A DNA stretch of 64,000 nt, from positions 204,038,939 to 204,102,938 of the forward strand of contig JAIOJX010000032.1 in the NCBI GenBank assembly GCA_022376925.1, read 5' to 3'. Of the stretch, positions 1-11,212 are shown piece after piece. Numbering within the stretch: the stretch's first letter is position 1; every line of letters starts with the position of its first letter. The position numbers and the translations under genes are program-made. This stretch comes from Tragulus kanchil. Lineage: Eukaryota; Chordata; Mammalia; Artiodactyla; Tragulidae. The notes under the pieces were generated by a model. The model saw nothing but the letters and a program-made list of their open reading frames with translations, made no database searches and had not been told where the DNA came from.

Positions 1-89
1 GGCCTATTTTATTGTCTGCACACCACTTCTGATTGCTTGAAATTACCTTGTTCCTTTGTTTACTGTCAGCCTTCCTCATTAGACAGTCC

Positions 90-182
90 TGATCTCTAGC
101 GTAACACTACACAGCCTGACACAATTCCTGATACAGAGCAGGTGCTCTATAAATACTTGCTGAGGGACTGAATGAACGACTG
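90..182 (+). mobile_element. L2 3'-end fragment
   Basis: CAGAGCAGGTGCTCTATAAA followed by TACTTGCTGAGGGACTGAAT resembles the L2 3' terminus. It lies in the intron downstream of the last exon in the window. Confidence 0.6.
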
Positions 183-499
183 TACCACCAGCTCTCTGTG
201 CCTTCGTTCCCTCTACTGGCATTCCCACACTTAGCTGTCGCCTCCCAAATCCTGAAAGCCTACGCATACATCAAGGCCTAGCTCAGATCTTGCCTCCTCC
301 CTAACATCTCTCGAGCCCTCCCATGCAAGCCCAGCCACTCCTTTTCCTGTGTCCTAAGAGCCCTTGGCCTACACTGGGGTCAGAGTCCCCACTCTTTAGG
401 TGTCCCCACACTAAGCCATGAGCTGATCTGAGCTCCTTGTCTCAGTCACCTTGTGTTCTGAAGTCACTGACACTAAAACTCCCCAAATATTTGTTGAGC

Positions 500-590
500 C
501 AGTAAGACCTGGATTTGATTCATAGCTCTCAACCTTGGTCAAGCAACCTCTTCAAGACTCAGTTTCCTTGATAGTAATACTATCAAATCA
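500..590 (+). mobile_element. MIR fragment
   Basis: AGTAAGACCTGGATTTGATT, CCTTGGTCAAGCAACCTCTT and CTCAGTTTCCTTGATAGTAA follow the MIR core. It is copied in D1 at about 1647-1737. Confidence 0.75.
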
Positions 591-715
591 CATTCATTAA
601 TTCACAGTATTCCTGTGTATAAAAAATGAAAAATGGCTATAAAGCCACCAGCACTGGTGCACAGTACAAATGAGCTGGTTTCAGTTTTATTAGTATAATT
701 AGGAAAGGTACATAC

Positions 716-1022
716 CTAAGATTGCCATTATCCTGTAGGATCTGTATCAGATTAAATTTAGGCTCCGGCTCCTGAGTTTCAATTTTGCAGCATTGTTCAC
801 CTTTGTTACTCCACTCAGGAACTTTTATGGCATTTTCTCTGGGTGCATTTTCTACCATAACAGTCAGTGAGGGTGCATATTTGGCTTGATTTTCTCCAAG
901 GGATCCCGCAGACTCCTCCTGGGAAGCTTCCTGCTCTTCATCATCATTGTCTAATGCAACGTCTTCCTCCTCTTCACTCTCTGTCTCAGTTTTAACATTC
1001 ATTTCAGCTGGTTGGGTAATCA
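716..1022 (-). CDS. TTLL5: TTLL5 exon with acidic stretch (outer copy)
   Basis: This 307-base exon has acceptor ATTTAG before T at 1022 and donor GTATGT after 716. Two bases complete Val, then 101 codons run from [10 protein letters not shown] to QILQDNGNL, with two bases carried to the next exon (a Ser or Arg codon). The N-terminal third is a dense Glu/Asp tract ([20 protein letters not shown]), typical of the start of the disordered C-terminal region of TTLL5 after the microtubule-binding part. The reading frame runs on past the donor only by chance. It is the most 3' exon in the window. An identical translation is found at 1863-2169 in duplication D1. Confidence 0.93.
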
Positions 1023-1374
1023 CTAAATATGAAGAATCACTAATGTTGTTGAAAAAAGGATTAGATTTTCCTCTCTCCCAATACTTTCCTTTTATCTTTT
1101 TAGTAAAAACCCATTTCTAAATCAGACCACAAACAATGCAAAAATTAACAGATATACACATCCCTCTCCAATCTTATACATTCTACTAAAACCTACTAAT
1201 GATCTTCATTAGAGTTGATGTTTGTCATCACAATATCAATAGCCTTCTCATGTCTTTAAGCAAAAAACATTTTAGTAATCCCTACAGAATGTTAGTGGGG
1301 ACACCTTTCATAGAGGCATAAGAGCAGGGGAATGTCTTTCTTTCCTATGTTTATCCATTATCCTTCTCCTTCAC

Positions 1375-1490
1375 TGCTTTGGACAGTCTATGAGGACAAG
1401 GGCCATAGCTTTTTTATTTGCCAATGAAACTGCAGTGACTAGTGTGCCTGATATAGGCACTCAACAAATGAGAGAAGGAAGGAGAATTTG
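1375..1490 (+). mobile_element. L2 3'-end fragment
   Basis: CTATGAGGACAAGGGCCATA and GCCTGATATAGGCACTCAAC resemble the conserved L2 3' end. It is copied in D1 at about 2522-2637. Confidence 0.6.
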
Positions 1491-1862
1491 TTAAATGTAA
1501 CATGGGAGATTCCGGAGTCCCATGCAAGCCCAGCCACTCCTTTCTTCAAGACTCAGGTTTCCCCTTGAGCTGATCTGAGCTCCTTGTCTCAGTCACCTTG
1601 TGTTCTGAAGTCACTGACACTAAAACTCCCCAAATATTTGTTGAGCCAGTAAGACCTGGATTTGATTCATAGCTCTCAACCTTGGTCAAGCAACCTCTTC
1701 AAGACTCAGTTTCCTTGATAGTAATACTATCAAATCACATTCATTAATTCACAGTATTCCTGTGTATAAAAAATGAAAAATGGCTATAAAGCCACCAGCA
1801 CTGGTGCACAGTACAAATGAGCTGGTTTCAGTTTTATTAGTATAATTAGGAAAGGTACATAC

Positions 1863-2169
1863 CTAAGATTGCCATTATCCTGTAGGATCTGTATCAGATT
1901 AAATTTAGGCTCCGGCTCCTGAGTTTCAATTTTGCAGCATTGTTCACCTTTGTTACTCCACTCAGGAACTTTTATGGCATTTTCTCTGGGTGCATTTTCT
2001 ACCATAACAGTCAGTGAGGGTGCATATTTGGCTTGATTTTCTCCAAGGGATCCCGCAGACTCCTCCTGGGAAGCTTCCTGCTCTTCATCATCATTGTCTA
2101 ATGCAACGTCTTCCTCCTCTTCACTCTCTGTCTCAGTTTTAACATTCATTTCAGCTGGTTGGGTAATCA
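1863..2169 (-). CDS. TTLL5: TTLL5 exon with acidic stretch (inner copy)
   Basis: This repeats the exon at 716-1022 at an offset of 1147, with the same splice sites and the same 101 full codons. This copy connects through a 0.9 kb intron to the exon ending at 3085. The exon length leaves a remainder of one on division by three (entry needs one base, exit leaves two). Joining both copies in a transcript would therefore shift the frame, which argues that only one exists in the genome. Which copy is the better consensus is not decidable from the coding part. Confidence 0.75.
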
Positions 2170-3084
2170 CTAAATATGAAGAATCACTAATGTTGTTGAA
2201 AAAAGGATTAGATTTTCCTCTCTCCCAATACTTTCCTTTTATCTTTTAGTAAAATCCATTTCTAAATCAGACCACAAACAATGCAAAAATTAACAGATAT
2301 ACACATCCCTCTCCAATCTTATACATTCTACTAAAACCTACTAATGATCTTCATTAGAGTTGATGTTTGTCATCACAATATCAATAGCCTTCTCATGTCT
2401 TTAAGCAAAAAACATTTTAGTAATCCCTACAGAATGTTAGTGGGGACACCTTTCATAGAGGCATAAGAGCAGGGGAATGTCTTTCTTTCCTATGTTTATC
2501 CATTATCCTTCTCCTTCACTGCTTTGGACAGTCTATGAGGACAAGGGCCATAGCTTTTTTATTTGCCAATGAAACTGCAGTGACTAGTGTGCCTGATATA
2601 GGCACTCAACAAATGAGAGAAGGAAGGAGAATTTGTCAGTGACAAATAAACCTGTAACATGGGAGATTCCGGGAGAGAAAGAAATTCCCCTTTTTCTGTT
2701 CATGTTTAAAATACTCACACCATTCAACAATGTCAAAGGATAAACTGGACTTCCTATTTAATCATGAAAAATCCAAACAATAATGCTCGGGGGTTCTATT
2801 AAACTTACGTCAAGTGTCAGAGAGGGAGGTGATGCTGGAGTAAGCACAAAAGCCAAAATGTGTGTGCTTCAGATATTCTTCAATACAGGTATTATAGAAT
2901 GGAAGGCTTAAAAACTGATCCCTTTGAAATAAGTTTTAAAGGAAAAAGAGCATATCGGAAAAAACAAAAATGAGCACATGTGATCAGGGAATTTCTGATT
3001 CATTACGCATAAATTAGGAAGCTGATGATATCAGTCTGACAGGACACAGAGAATGGAGCTACGTGAAAGCTCACCGGCAGGTAC

Positions 3085-3242
3085 CTGGGTATTTTGGCCT
3101 CATTGCCCTTAATCTGCTACTCCGTCGTCTATGTTTTCGCACCTCCAGTGACAGGAGCTTCCTCTCATAGAGAGCAGCGTGCAGCTTGGCCCTTGAATTC
3201 ATACTCTCTACCTTCAATTCTGGTGCTCCGTCAACCGCCATT
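3085..3242 (-). CDS. TTLL5: TTLL5 exon with Arg-rich basic helix
   Basis: This is a 158-base exon with acceptor CCATAG before A at 3242 and donor GTACCT after 3085. After finishing the split Arg codon it reads 52 codons, [12 protein letters not shown] to RAMRPKYP, and leaves one base of a Val codon. The centre ([16 protein letters not shown]) looks helical and is followed by a strongly basic run, [12 protein letters not shown] take this as the end of the cationic microtubule-binding segment. The Met at the beginning is internal, not a start codon, because the acceptor lies directly upstream and the protein continues from the previous exon. Its 5' part (3179-3242) is copied at 4281-4344 by duplication D2. 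Confidence 0.94.
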
Positions 3243-3410
3243 CTATGGGGAAAAACAAAACAAAACATGGTAGCTAGAACTTTCAGAAAGTTCTTTTATT
3301 TCAGGGCTAAGCTTGACATGACTCTGTCATGATGTTAGACCAGGCATGGTGGTTTCTCTAGTGGATTCTAAAATGTTTGACTGGTAAACATTAAAATGTC
3401 ACTAATGCTA

Positions 3411-3480
3411 ATCTGGGATCATACATATCTGTAAATAACAAAACTCTGTAAACATAAAAAAATAAAAATTCAAAAAAAAA
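3411..3480 (+). mobile_element. Very short L1-tail retroposon
   Basis: About 70 bases (TAATCTGGGATCATACATAT, AACAAAACTCTGTAAACAT, A-rich end) lie between GTCACTAATG at 3400-3409 and again at 3481-3490. A related tail is at about 35205-35325. I read it as the extreme 3' end of an L1 copied with a target-site duplication. It is repeated by D2 at about 4513-4582. Confidence 0.6.
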
Positions 3481-3545
3481 GTCACTAATGCCCTATCTGA
3501 ATCTGTTAAATGTCTTGAACATATCTAAAGACAACATTCAGTACT

Positions 3546-3816
3546 TTTTTTTTTTTTTTTTTTGGCCACTTCTATTGGTCTTTCATTTATCATCCATCGT
3601 TGTTCTTTTTGGCCTGTGTGGGTCTCCCATCACAGTGGCCTCTGTCGCTGCAGAGCACCGGCTCTGAGCACATGTGCTCCAGAGCTTCAGCTCCGTAGTT
3701 GGGCACATTGGTCCAGCCGCTCCGCGGCACATGGGATCTTCACTGGCCAGGGAACGAACCGGCCCCCCTTGCACTGCAAGGCAGTGTCCTTATCCACTGG
3801 ATCACCAGGGAAGCCC
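3546..3816 (-). mobile_element. CHR-like tRNA-Glu SINE
   Basis: Read on the minus strand it begins with GGGCTTCCCTGGTGATCCAG, close to a tRNA-Glu 5' half, followed by a B-box-like region, the conserved CCGCGGAGCGGCTGG block and a poly(A) tail (poly(T) at 3546-3563). The flanks carry AAGACAACATT at 3528-3538 and 3819-3829, a target-site duplication. It is copied in D2 at 4648-4916. Confidence 0.9.
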
Positions 3817-4280
3817 TGAAGACAACATTTAAGCATTTTTAAGTATCCAGCAACACAAGCTGACCATTCAGTGCAGAGATCATAAAGTGCTACCCAACAC
3901 CCATGCCGCAAGTGTGACTAGAGGAGACACTGGGAACACTTTAGTTCTCAAGCAGGGGAGACAGTTAGAGATGTACTTATCATTTTTTCATTATAACTTA
4001 CTCAGAATGATACAAATATTCTTTTGAAGTACGCAGTGTTTCCCAAATACAGATTTAGCAGCTGCTGAGGAGAGGAAGAGCTGACCATCTGTGACTACAG
4101 CAGCACAGGGCTGAATGAGCTCACAGGGAGCGTGTCCTCATGAAAGTCACCAAGACCTTGGGACACATGCAGCAAGTCTCAGGCACTCCAACAGGAGAGT
4201 GCCTCCCTCGGAGCACACTTAAGTCATAGGAGATGCCGGGGAGAGGTGGCAGGCCTCATCACTGTAGCGGCTTCAAGAAC

Positions 4281-4344
4281 GTGCAGCTTGGCCCTTGAAT
4301 TCATACTCTCTACCTTCAATTCTGGTGCTCCGTCAACCGCCATT
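4281..4344 (-). pseudogene. TTLL5: Partial copy of the TTLL5 basic-helix exon, probably artefactual
   Basis: The first 64 bases of the 3085-3242 exon, together with the acceptor and the intron upstream of it in gene direction, are repeated here at an offset of 1102. The copy stops inside the exon at 4281, within the codons for the segment around NSRAKL. Directly before it (4254-4280) is a short stretch that looks like a garbled version of the missing exon part. The fragment has an acceptor but no donor and cannot be a working exon. It is the edge of block D2. Confidence 0.8.
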
Positions 4345-4647
4345 CTATGGGGAAAAACAAAACAAAACATGGTAGCTAGAACTTTCAGAAAGTTCTTTTA
4401 TTTCAGGGCTAAGCTTGACATGACTCTGTCATGATGTTAGACCAGGCATGGTGGTTTCTCTAGTGGATTCTAAAATGTTTGACTGGTAAACATTAAAATG
4501 TCACTAATGCTAATCTGGGATCATACATATCTGTAAATAACAAAACTCTGTAAACATAAAAAAATAAAAATTCAAAAAAAAATGTCACTAATGCCCTATC
4601 TGAATCTGTTAAATGTCTTGAACATATCTAAAGACAACATTCAGTAC

Positions 4648-4916
4648 TTTTTTTTTTTTTTTTTTGGCCACTTCTATTGGTCTTTCATTTATCATCCATC
4701 GTTGTTCTTTTTGGCCTGTGTGGGTCTCCCATCACAGTGGCCTCTGTCGCTGCAGAGCACCGGCTCTGAGCACATGTGCTCCAGAGCTTCAGCCGTAGTT
4801 GGGCACATTGGTCCAGCCGCTCCGCGGCACATGGGATCTTCACTGGCCAGGGAACGAACCGGCCCCCCTTGCACTGCAAGGCAGTGTCCTTATCCACTGG
4901 ATCACCAGGGAAGCCC
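4648..4916 (-). mobile_element. CHR-like SINE, D2 copy
   Basis: This is the same insertion as 3546-3816 seen again in the second copy of D2. It has the same flanking repeats, a slightly shorter poly(T) and a two- to three-base loss near 4792. It is not an independent insertion. Confidence 0.9.
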
Positions 4917-5249
4917 TGAAGACAACATTTAAGCATTTTTAAGTATCCAGCAACACAAGCTGACCATTCAGTGCAGAGATCATAAAGTGCTACCCAACAC
5001 CCATGCCGCAAGTGTGACTAGAGGAGACACTGGGAACACTTTAGTTCTCAAGCAGGGGAGACAGTTAGAGATGTACTTATCATTTTTTCATTATAACTTA
5101 CTCAGAATGATACAAATATTCTTTTGAAGTACGCAGTGTTTCCCAAATACAGATTTAGCAGCTGCTGAGGAGAGGAAGAGCTGACCATCTGTGACTACAG
5201 CAGCACAGGGCTGAATGAGCTCACAGGGAGCGTGTCCTCATGAAAGTCA

Positions 5250-7509
5250 CCAAGACCTTGGGACACATGCAGCAAGTCTCAGGCACTCCAACAGGAGAGT
5301 GCCTCCCTCGGAGCACACTTAAGTCATAGGAGATGCCGGGGAGAGGTGGCAGGGACTCTCCAGGTGTTGAGTGCAGGCCAAGAGTTAGGGTCAGGGACAT
5401 GGACAAGGGAAGGCAGCAGATGGAAGACAACACCAAATTCAATCAGATCATGGTTGGAGAGATGGGTTGAGGAGAGGGGATGGCCACAGATACATGAGGC
5501 ATCAGATAAAATAAGATAAATTATAAATTAGGGAAGTGACGATAATTAGCCTGAAACCAGGACAAGGACTGGGCAGAGTACAGAACAGGCAGAGATATCC
5601 AGGTCACCAAAGAGACAGGGTCCTTGGTCACCAAGTCAGAAAAGACATATCCACGGTAGTGCTGAAGAGCAGGCAGCCAACGCTGTGCACCCGAAACTCA
5701 AGAGCTAACTGGTTGGTTCTGAACTCTCTCTCCTGTGAACTCTTGAGAACAGGGCTCCCCAACCTCGGGGATCTAATGCCTGGTGATCTGAGGTGGAGCT
5801 GATATAGTCATCATAGAAACAAACTGCACAATCAATGCAAAGCACCAGAATCTCCCCCAGACCACCCACCCCACCTATGAAAAACTTTTTTTCCATAAAA
5901 CTGGCCACAGAGGTCGGGGGCCACTTTGAGGTCATAATTCATCCCCATTCCCCTAGGAGTTTTCAGTCCCTGAGTCTGATGGAAAGGCTGTGTCTTTTGG
6001 TCTATTTAAGACTTGTAGGGATTGCTGGTTGGATGGTCTGAATATTTTGAAGGCCTCCCCTTTAGAACAGGAAATTGAGCCAAGAACTAGAAATGTCCTG
6101 ACATGGCAGAGGGTGGGGGGCGCAAAAAAAGGGAGTGGATTCATAAACTTTTAAAAATAATTCAACCCCAGTTTATCATAATCTCAACAACTGAATGTTA
6201 CCCCCATACACACACAGAGCTGTGAAAATAGACTTTCAGCCAATTAAATAATAAAGAAAATAAAACAAATCTGATAGTTTAAAATAACAACTATAAGCTC
6301 TTCTAAGGAACGCTGAACAGACATATAAATCACCACTATTACAAGGGATGGCAGTGGGGAAGGCTGAGGAAAGAACAGACTAGCGCTCAGAACCAAGACC
6401 TTGGACAGCAAGTCTCAGGCACTCCAACAGGAGAGTGCCTCCTCGGAGCACACTTAAGTCATAGGAGATGCCGGGGAGAGGTGGCAGGGACTCTCCAGGT
6501 GTTGAGTGCAGGCCAAGAGTTAGGGTCAGGGACATGGACAAGGGAAGGCAGCAGATGGAAGACAACACCAAATTCAATCAGATCATGGTTGGAGAGATGG
6601 GTTGAGGAGAGGGGATGGCCACAGATACATGAGGCATCAGATAAAATAAGATAAATTATAAATTAGGAAGTGACGATAATTAGCCTGAAACCAGGACAAG
6701 GACTGGGCAGAGTACAGAACAGGCAGAGATATCCAGGTCACCAAAGAGACAGGGTCCTTGGTCACCAAGTCAGAAAAGACATATCCACGGTAGTGCTGAA
6801 GAGCAGGCAGCCAACGCTGTGCACCCGAAACTCAAGAGCTAACTGGTTGGTTCTGAACTCTCTCTCCTGTGAACTCTTGAGAACAGGGCTCCCCAACCTC
6901 GGGGATCTAATGCCTGGTGATCTGAGGTGGAGCTGATATAGTCATCATAGAAACAAACTGCACAATCAATGCAAAGCACCAGAATCTCCCCCAGACCACC
7001 CACCCCACCTATGAAAAATTGTTTTCCATAAAACTGGCCACAGAGGTCGGGGGCCACTTTGAGGTCATAATTCATCCCCATTCCCCTAGGAGTTTTCAGT
7101 CCCTGAGTCTGATGGAAAGGCTGTGTCTTTTGGTCTATTTAAGACTTGTAGGGATTGCTGGTTGGATGGTCTGAATATTTTGAAGGCCTCCCCTTTAGAA
7201 CAGGAAATTGAGCCAAGAACTAGAAATGTCCTGACATGGCAGAGGGTGGGGGGCGCAAAAAAAGGGAGTGGATTCATAAACTTTTAAAAATAATTCAACC
7301 CCAGTTTATCATAATCTCAACAACTGAATGTTACCCCCATACACACACAGAGCTGTGAAAATAGACTTTCAGCCAATTAAATAATAAAGAAAATAAAACA
7401 AATCTGATAGTTTAAAATAACAACTATAAGCTCTTCTAAGGAACGCTGAACAGACATATAAATCACCACTATTACAAGGGATGGCAGTGGGGAAGGCTGA
7501 GGAAAGAAA
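5250..7509 (+). repeat. Direct duplication D3
   Basis: Copy A is about 5250-6377 and copy B about 6394-7509, offset about 1133. It is intron DNA with no recognised element. The start of copy B lacks a few bases found in copy A near 5261, and one poly(T) near 5890 differs. Confidence 0.93.
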
Positions 7510-9310
7510 CAGAACTATATCGTTCTACGAGGACAAGGCCTGTGCTTGTGTCTCACTGATCAGTGACATTTGTGAGATTGCTCAGCACACACTCGGCATA
7601 CTATAAATACTTTTGAATTAATAAACAATTGAATTCCTTAGAAATAACTTGCAATAGCTTTTATCTACATCCATGTCATTTTATTTTTCTAACATTTTAT
7701 TATGAAATATTTAAACAAATAGAAAAGTTTAAAGAATTACACAGTGAACATTCATATACCCACTGGACAGTTACTAGTTTATTATATGTGTTTCATCACA
7801 TATATATTTAATCTTCTCTACTTCTATCCAAATATCAAGCCACTTAATTTTTTAAGCATTTCAAAGTTGCACAAAGACATCAGATAATTTAACTCCTAGA
7901 CAAACACTCAAATTATTGGGATCTAGAGGTCATTATCTGTTTTATAGGTGAGGTTTTTTCCTTCTCTTTTCTGTAATCTAAAAATGATATACAGTGAAAT
8001 ATCCAAATATGAAATGCCCATCTGATGAGACCTAGAGCTACGTAACCCAAGGTCTAACATTATTATCCCCTTAGAAAGTTCTCACACCTCTTCCTAGTAA
8101 ATCCCACCTCATATTCCCAAAGGAAACTGTTCTCAATTTTTTCATCACATTTTAGATTCGTCTGTCCTCTTCTAGAACTTATAAAAATAGAAGCATACAG
8201 TATGGGGCCATTAATTCATCCCCATTGGTCTGTGTCTTTGGTCTATTTAAGACTTGTAGGGATTGCTGGTTGGATGGTCTGAATATTTTGAAGGCCTCCC
8301 CTTTAGAACAGGAAATTGAGCCAAGAACTAGAAATGTCCTGACATGGCAGAGGGTGGGGGGCGCAAAAAAAGGGAGTGGATTCATAAACTTTTAAAAATA
8401 ATTCAACCCCAGTTTATCATAATCTCAACAACTGAATGTTACCCCCATACACACACAGAGCTGTGAAAATAGACTTTCAGCCAATTAAATAATAAAGAAA
8501 ATAAAACAAATCTGATAGTTTAAAATAACAACTATAAGCTCTTCTAAGGAACGCTGAACAGACATATAAATCACCACTATTACAAGGGATGGCAGTGGGG
8601 AAGGCTGAGGAAAGAAACAGAACTATATCGTTCTCACGAGGACAAGGCCTGTGCTTGTGTCTCACTGATCAGTGACATTTGTGAGATTGCTCAGCACACA
8701 CTCGGCATACTATAAATACTTTTGAATTAATAAACAATTGAATTCCTTAGAAATAACTTGCAATAGCTTTTATCTACATCCATGTCATTTTATTTTTCTA
8801 ACATTTTATTATGAAATATTTAAACAAATAGAAAAGTTTAAAGAATTACACAGTGAACATTCATATACCCACTGGACAGTTACTAGTTTATTATATGTGT
8901 TTCATCACATATATATTTAATCTTCTCTACTTCTATCCAAATATCAAGCCACTTAATTTTTTAAGCATTTCAAAGTTGCACAAAGACATCAGATAATTTA
9001 ACTCCTAGACAAACACTCAAATTATTGGGATCTAGAGGTCATTATCTGTTTTATAGGTGAGGTTTTTTCCTTCTCTTTTCTGTAATCTAAAAATGATATA
9101 CAGTGAAATATCCAAATATGAAATGCCCATCTGATGAGACCTAGAGCTACGTAACCCAAGGTCTAACATTATTATCCCCTTAGAAAGTTCTCACACCTCT
9201 TCCTAGTAAATCCCACCTCATATTCCCAAAGGAAACTGTTCTCAATTTTTTCATCACATTTTAGATTCGTCTGTCCTAGAACTTCATAAAAATAGAAGCA
9301 TACAGTATGA
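7069..9310 (+). repeat. Direct duplication D4
   Basis: Copy A is about 7069-8204 and copy B about 8212-9310, offset about 1109. Because copy A overlaps copy B of D3, the segment near 5990-6370 is present three times (also near 7125-7500 and 8230-8610). The start of copy B lacks about 35 bases found at 7084-7125. Confidence 0.92.
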
Positions 9311-11212
9311 ACTCTTGTATTAAGTCTCCTTTCATTCAGCATGTTTCTGAGGTGAATCCATGTTGTGTATATCAGGATGGATCCTTCTTTATTGTGAGGA
9401 TTAGCCCTGTATATGAATAATCCACATTTCACCTACTCTCCTGTTGTCAGACCCCAAGGTTACTTTCAGTTTGGGAATACTATGAATGAGGCTGCTATGA
9501 ACACTTTTGTACAAGTCACTTGTGTTTATATTTTTCAATTCTTTTGAGCAAAGATCTCACAGTGGAATTTTCTAAGCTAACGAACTACCAGGCGTTTTCT
9601 AAAGTGCTTGTACCAGTTTATGCTGCCAATGGCAATTTATCAGAGTTTCATTAGGTCCACACCCTCACTATTTGATGTTGTCAGTCATTATTTTCCAGTT
9701 TTACTGAAGTACAGTTGACAAATATAAGATATGCAAAGTATATGATGTAATGATTTGATATAATTTTAGCCATTCCTCTGGATGCTCAGTGGTATCTCAT
9801 GATCTTAATTTGCAATTCTCTTATAACTTAGGTTGTAAAGCACATTTTCTAGTTATTCATATATTTTCCCTTTAAAATGTCCAAGTATTTTACCCATTTG
9901 TAAATGGGTTGTCTTAAAATTATTAATTGTGGAACTTTGTTACATTTCCTATACACCAGTCCCTTGACAGATATAGTTGATGAATATCCTCACTCAGTCC
10001 ATGGCTTGCCTAGTAATTTTCTTAATAGTGTTTTATAATAAAAATCTTTAATTTTGAAGATATATAACTTATCATTTTTTCCTTTTTGCTTTCTGTGTCA
10101 TATCTAAAACTTCTGCCAAGGGATCTAGAGGTCATTATCTGTTTTATAGGTGAGGTTTTTTCCTTCTCTTTTCTGTAATCTAAAAATGATATACAGTGAA
10201 ATATCCAAATATGAAATGCCCATCTGATGAGACCTAGAGCTACGTAACCCAAGGTCTAACATTATTATCCCCTTAGAAAGTTCTCACACCTCTTCCTAGT
10301 AAATCCCACCTCATATTCCCAAAGGAAACTGTTCTCAATTTTTTCATCACATTTTAGATTCGTCTGTCCTAGAACTTCATAAAAATAGAAGCATACAGTA
10401 TGAACTCTTGTATTAAGTCTCCTTTCATTCAGCATGTTTCTGAGGTGAATCCATGTTGTGTATATCAGGATGGATCCTTCTTTATTGTGAGGATTAGCCC
10501 TGTATATGAATAATCCACATTTCACCTACTCTCCTGTTGTCAGACCCCAAGGTTACTTTCAGTTTGGGAATACTATGAATGAGGCTGCTATGAACACTTT
10601 TGTACAAGTCACTTGTGTTTATATTTTTCAATTCTTTTGAGCAAAGATCTCACAGTGGAATTTTCTAAGCTAACGAACTACCAGGCGTTTTCTAAAGTGC
10701 TTGTACCAGTTTATGCTGCCAATGGCAATTTATCAGAGTTTCATTAGGTCCACACCCTCACTATTTGATGTTGTCAGTCATTATTTTCCAGTTTTACTGA
10801 AGTACAGTTGACAAATATAAGATATGCAAAGTATATGATGTAATGATTTGATATAATTTTAGCCATTCCTCTGGATGCTCAGTGGTATCTCATGATCTTA
10901 ATTTGCAATTCTCTTATAACTTAGGTTGTAAAGCACATTTTCTAGTTATTCATATATTTTCCCTTTAAAATGTCCAAGTATTTTACCCATTTGTAAATGG
11001 GTTGTCTTAAAATTATTAATTGTGGAACTTTGTTACATTTCCTATACACCAGTCCCTTGACAGATATAGTTGATGAATATCCTCACTCAGTCCATGGCTT
11101 GCCTAGTAATTTTCTTAATAGTGTTTTATAATAAAAATCTTTAATTTTGAAGATATATAACTTATCATTTTTTCCTTTTTGCTTTCTGTGTCATATCTAA
11201 AACTTCTGCCAA
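9027..11212 (+). repeat. Direct duplication D5
   Basis: Copy A is 9027-10119 and copy B is 10120-11212, offset 1093. The two copies abut without filler, sharing only one or two bases at the join. It lies inside L1-derived sequence. Confidence 0.95.

Larger units (their letters stand above)
421..2680 (+). repeat. Direct duplication D1
   Basis: Copy A runs from about 421 (perhaps 319) to 1515 and copy B from about 1568 to 2655, at an offset of 1147. It contains a TTLL5 exon, a MIR and an L2 3' end. Between them, 1516-1567 is a patchwork: one part matches 319-344 and another matches 551-570. Near its end copy A lacks about 18 bases present in copy B around 2637-2655. Confidence 0.92.
3179..5353 (+). 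repeat. Direct duplication D2
   Basis: Copy A is 3179-4254 and copy B is 4281-5353, offset about 1102. It copies part of a TTLL5 exon, a short L1-tail insertion and a full CHR-like SINE. The 26-base junction begins like the sequence at 3103 and then degrades. Copies differ by small indels in the poly(T) and near 3694. Confidence 0.93.

Noticed and set aside
637..1023. A 128-residue open frame on the minus strand as a standalone small gene, with a second identical one at 1784-2170
   Set aside because: It is a TTLL5 exon (716-1022) read through the donor into the intron. The initial Met is only the chance ATG that spans the splice acceptor.
3071..3268. A 65-residue minus-strand frame starting at an upstream Met as a separate protein
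   Set aside because: Splice sites at 3242 and 3085 and the TTLL5 content show it to be an internal exon; the ends of the frame are intron.
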